A DNA stretch of 8,452 bases from a bacterium (GTDB lineage: Bacteria; Desulfobacterota; GWC2-55-46; S146-80; JALXFI01). The stretch's first letter is position 1; each line of letters begins with the position of its first letter. The stretch covers positions 1 through 8,452 of the forward strand of contig JALXFI010000050.1 in the NCBI GenBank assembly GCA_027069035.1. Reading direction: 5' to 3'. The notes beneath the pieces were generated by a model, which saw nothing but the letters and a program-made list of their open reading frames with translations, was not told where the DNA came from and made no database searches. The translations under genes and the position numbers were made by a program. Below are positions 6,220 to 8,452 of the stretch, one piece after another.

Positions 6220-7919
6220 AAAGAGACCTGAATATTTTGGCCAATACACTGTACGACCTTGTTATTATCGGCGCGGGTATTTATGGGGCGTGCGCAGCGT
6301 GGGATGCCGCATTAAGGGGGCTTAGGGTTGCCCTTATCGAAAGAGGAGACTTTGGAAATGCCACCTCCTCCAATAGTTTCAAGACTATTCATGGCGGGCT
6401 GAGATACCTTCAGTCCCTTGATATTAAGCGAATGAGAGAATCGATACTTGAGCGCACGAATCTTATGAGGACCGCTCCATATCTTATACATCCTTTGCCC
6501 TTTGTAATGCCTACATATGGTTATGGGACAAAGAACAGATTTGTAATGTCCGTTGCGTTGAAACTGAATGACCTTATAGGTTTTGACAGGAACAGACTGA
6601 GTGACCCGCAAAAATATTTGCCTGCCGGCCGGGTCATTTCAAAGGATGAAGTTAAAAGATATACAGGCATCGACTGGAACGGGTTTAAAGGCGGAGCTCT
6701 GTGGTATGACTGTCAGTGCTTCAATACGGAACGTCTTCTCCTTTCCTATATCCTGTCTGCTGCTGAAAAAGGCGCAGATATCGCCAATTACCTTGAATGT
6801 ACGGGTTTTATTGTTGATAAAGAAAGGATTGCAGGGGTAAAAGTAGATGACCGTCTTGCAGGTGATTCCTTTAATATAAGGGCTAAAACGGTTTTAAATA
6901 CGGCAGGTCCGTGGGTTGATACTGTTTTAAAGGGTTTAAAAAAAAGAGGCATAAAAACACACTTTGTGCGTTCTTCCGCAGCCAATATAATCATTAAAAA
7001 GAGGCTTCTGAAAGACTGTGCTTTGGGATTGCCGGCACGTTATGAATACATAGACCAAAGCGGAAGGGTTTGTGCCGGAGAGAGAATACTGTTTTTTGCG
7101 CCGTGGAGGGAACACACCATTATCGGCACGGACCACAGGTCCGTTACGGCTAATACGGATAACGGCGGTATGGATGAGGAGCGTTTAAACAACTTTTTAA
7201 GTGATATAAACAAAGCCTTCCCTGAGGCGGATATTGAGCCTGACGATATAACATTTGTTCATTACGGGCTGTTGCCGATGAGAGGGGTAGATAAGGGGAC
7301 GGGAGAGGTGGAGCTGCAAAAAAAGTACGAGATATGCGACCATAATCTGAGTGATGGCGTGGAAGGTCTGGTAAGTGTCGTTGGAGTGAAATTGACAACC
7401 CATAGATACGTTGTTGAAAGGGCTATAAATGTTGTCTTTAAAAAATTAAGAAGATCTTCTCCTCCCTGTAAAACAGGGACAACCCCCATATTTGGAGGGG
7501 ATATCGGGTGTTTTAACGACTTTCTTTATAAAGCTGTTAAGGATTTTTCTGCTGGCGATAAGGTCATTACCCATCTTGTCTATAGTTATGGGTCGAGAAT
7601 TGGAGATATCCTGAGATATGGGGAAGATAAGCCTGCCCTTTTAAAGACTGTTTCGGATTCAAAAGAGGTTGTTGCGGCTGAGGTTGTAAATGCGGTGAGG
7701 GAAGAGATGGCGGTGAAGTTATCTGATGTAGTGCTTAGAAGAACCGATATCGGTTCTGCCGGGTATCCAGGCGACAGTGCCGTGAACGAAATAGCCGGAA
7801 TAATGGCACATGAACTTGGCTGGAATGAGGAACATAAAGAACAGGAAGTTAATGAAGTGAAGTCATTGTATTCGTTTTGTAAGAAAGCGCGCCCGTCGGA
7901 AGCCCCTTTGGTAAACTGA
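6216..7919 (+). CDS. GlpD/GlpA-like FAD-dependent glycerol-3-phosphate dehydrogenase family protein (divergent substrate site)
   Basis: This family oxidises glycerol 3-phosphate to dihydroxyacetone phosphate and passes electrons to quinone, usually as a peripheral membrane flavoprotein. The 567-residue length fits. FAD binding is clear: GAGIYG (19-24), E42 ending the second strand, GDFGNATSSNS and the hallmark HGGLRYL (59-65). TAGPW (229-233) and FAPW (294-297) follow. The C-terminal helical domain has HLVYSYGS (453-460) and the EVVNAVREEMA...DVVLRRTDIG stretch (489-513) typical of the family. Several positions differ from E. coli GlpD as I recall it: GSH is replaced around S254-A255-A256-N257, GVRPL by GLLPM (351-355), and GGKLTTYR by GVKLTTHR (390-397), although K392 is kept. 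It may therefore act on a different polyol phosphate or related substrate. It overlaps the PHP-like gene by ATGA. It lies in a glycan locus, not beside glpK or glpF, which also argues against plain glycerol catabolism. Confidence 0.88.
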   Translation: MKRDLNILANTLYDLVIIGAGIYGACAAWDAALRGLRVALIERGDFGNATSSNSFKTIHGGLRYLQSLDIKRMRESILERTNLMRTAPYLIHPLPFVMPTYGYGTKNRFVMSVALKLNDLIGFDRNRLSDPQKYLPAGRVISKDEVKRYTGIDWNGFKGGALWYDCQCFNTERLLLSYILSAAEKGADIANYLECTGFIVDKERIAGVKVDDRLAGDSFNIRAKTVLNTAGPWVDTVLKGLKKRGIKTHFVRSSAANIIIKKRLLKDCALGLPARYEYIDQSGRVCAGERILFFAPWREHTIIGTDHRSVTANTDNGGMDEERLNNFLSDINKAFPEADIEPDDITFVHYGLLPMRGVDKGTGEVELQKKYEICDHNLSDGVEGLVSVVGVKLTTHRYVVERAINVVFKKLRRSSPPCKTGTTPIFGGDIGCFNDFLYKAVKDFSAGDKVITHLVYSYGSRIGDILRYGEDKPALLKTVSDSKEVVAAEVVNAVREEMAVKLSDVVLRRTDIGSAGYPGDSAVNEIAGIMAHELGWNEEHKEQEVNEVKSLYSFCKKARPSEAPLVN

Positions 7920-7926
7920 GGCTCCT

Positions 7927-8452
7927 ATGTGCGGAATAACGGGTTATCTAAGACTTGACAGTGAACCTGTAGATAAATGCCTCATTCACAGCATGTGCCG
8001 CACTCTTGTACACAGAGGCCCTGACGAACTTGGCACGTATGTAAAGGATAATATTGGCATAGGCATGAGGCGTCTTAGCATCATTGATCTCAAGACTGGC
8101 AGTCAGCCTATAGCAAACGAGGACGGCAGCTTAAGGATAGTGTTGAATGGAGAGATATATAATTATAAAGAGCTTAAAGACGGACTTATAGAGAAAGGGC
8201 ACAGGTTTAAGACCGGTTCCGATACCGAGGTGATACTCCATTTGTATGAAGAGCATTCTGAAGGGTGTCTCCAATATCTGAACGGGATGTTTGCATTTGC
8301 TATATGGGATGATGTTAAAAAAGGACTCTTTTGTGCCCGCGACAGGGTGGGGATAAAACCTTTTTATTACTTTAAAGATGACAAGAGGTTCATATTCGGA
8401 TCAGAGATAAAGGCAATCTTGGAGCAAAAATCGCTTGGGCTTAGTATAGATA
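7927..8452 (+). CDS. Asparagine synthase (glutamine-hydrolysing) family protein, N-terminal part, truncated by window end
   Basis: The visible 175 residues form a class II (Ntn-type) glutamine amidotransferase domain. The start is MCGITGYL, where Cys2 becomes the catalytic nucleophile after Met removal. HRGPD (29-33), RRLSIIDL (48-55), NGEIYNY (74-80), GSDTEV (97-102), GMFAFAIWD, ARDRVGIKPFYY and FGSEIKAIL follow in the canonical AsnB order. The ATP-binding synthetase half lies beyond the right edge. The ATG is 7 bases after the preceding stop, and GAGG at 7918-7921 overlapping that TGA is a good ribosome binding site. AsnB-like proteins are common in surface polysaccharide and exosortase-type loci, where they probably amidate carboxyl groups on sugars or peptides instead of making asparagine. 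Here the context favours such a role, but the family also includes housekeeping AsnB and the ligand-binding half is not visible. Confidence 0.93.
   Translation, partial: MCGITGYLRLDSEPVDKCLIHSMCRTLVHRGPDELGTYVKDNIGIGMRRLSIIDLKTGSQPIANEDGSLRIVLNGEIYNYKELKDGLIEKGHRFKTGSDTEVILHLYEEHSEGCLQYLNGMFAFAIWDDVKKGLFCARDRVGIKPFYYFKDDKRFIFGSEIKAILEQKSLGLSID

Noticed and set aside
411..7489. Many minus-strand open frames of 60-150 codons opposite the real genes
   Set aside because: All overlap strongly supported plus-strand genes, their translations show no family motifs, and they look like antisense shadows of codon use.
1..8452. Mobile element, CRISPR, tRNA, rRNA or riboswitch
   Set aside because: I looked for regular spaced repeats, cloverleaf-like segments, transposase or integrase motifs and structured leaders, and found none. 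Intergenic space is under 110 bases everywhere.

Overview
The window is a compact, entirely plus-strand stretch of bacterial chromosome carrying seven protein genes. Six are complete and the last runs off the right edge. I see no rRNA, tRNA, CRISPR array, transposase or phage gene. The sequence is moderately AT-rich. The mix of a cytoplasmic molybdenum/tungsten bis-MGD enzyme with a surface-sugar locus suggests a Gram-negative anaerobe or facultative anaerobe, for example Nitrospirota or Desulfobacterota-like. That placement is an inference from gene content and sequence style, not a proven taxonomy.

Region 1 (1-2219): a short AT-rich leader with a possible -10 box, then a single 704-residue molybdopterin-dependent oxidoreductase starting at TTG. 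It has an N-terminal [4Fe-4S] cluster motif and a cysteine at the expected metal-ligand position, but no electron-transfer or membrane-anchor partner follows it. It is separated from the rest by a 73-base gap and is probably functionally unrelated to the genes downstream.

Region 2 (2293-8452): six tightly packed genes with junctions ranging from an 8-base overlap to a 7-base gap, which look like one operon. In order they are a polyprenyl-phosphate-type GT2 glycosyltransferase with two C-terminal membrane segments; a second GT2 of the same architecture that has lost its DxD motif; a GT4 glycosyltransferase; a PHP-like putative metal-dependent hydrolase; a divergent GlpD-like FAD dehydrogenase; and the N-terminal part of a glutamine-dependent asparagine synthase family protein. 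Together they resemble a locus for making or decorating a cell-surface glycan or glycolipid: GT2 proteins charging a lipid carrier, GT4 extending the glycan, and the hydrolase, flavoprotein and amidotransferase modifying a substituent. The product is not evident from the sequence.

The points most worth attention are the tandem active/apparently inactive GT2 pair, and the translationally coupled PHP-like plus GlpD-like pair. The GlpD-like protein keeps the FAD site but differs from classical GlpD at several substrate-site positions.
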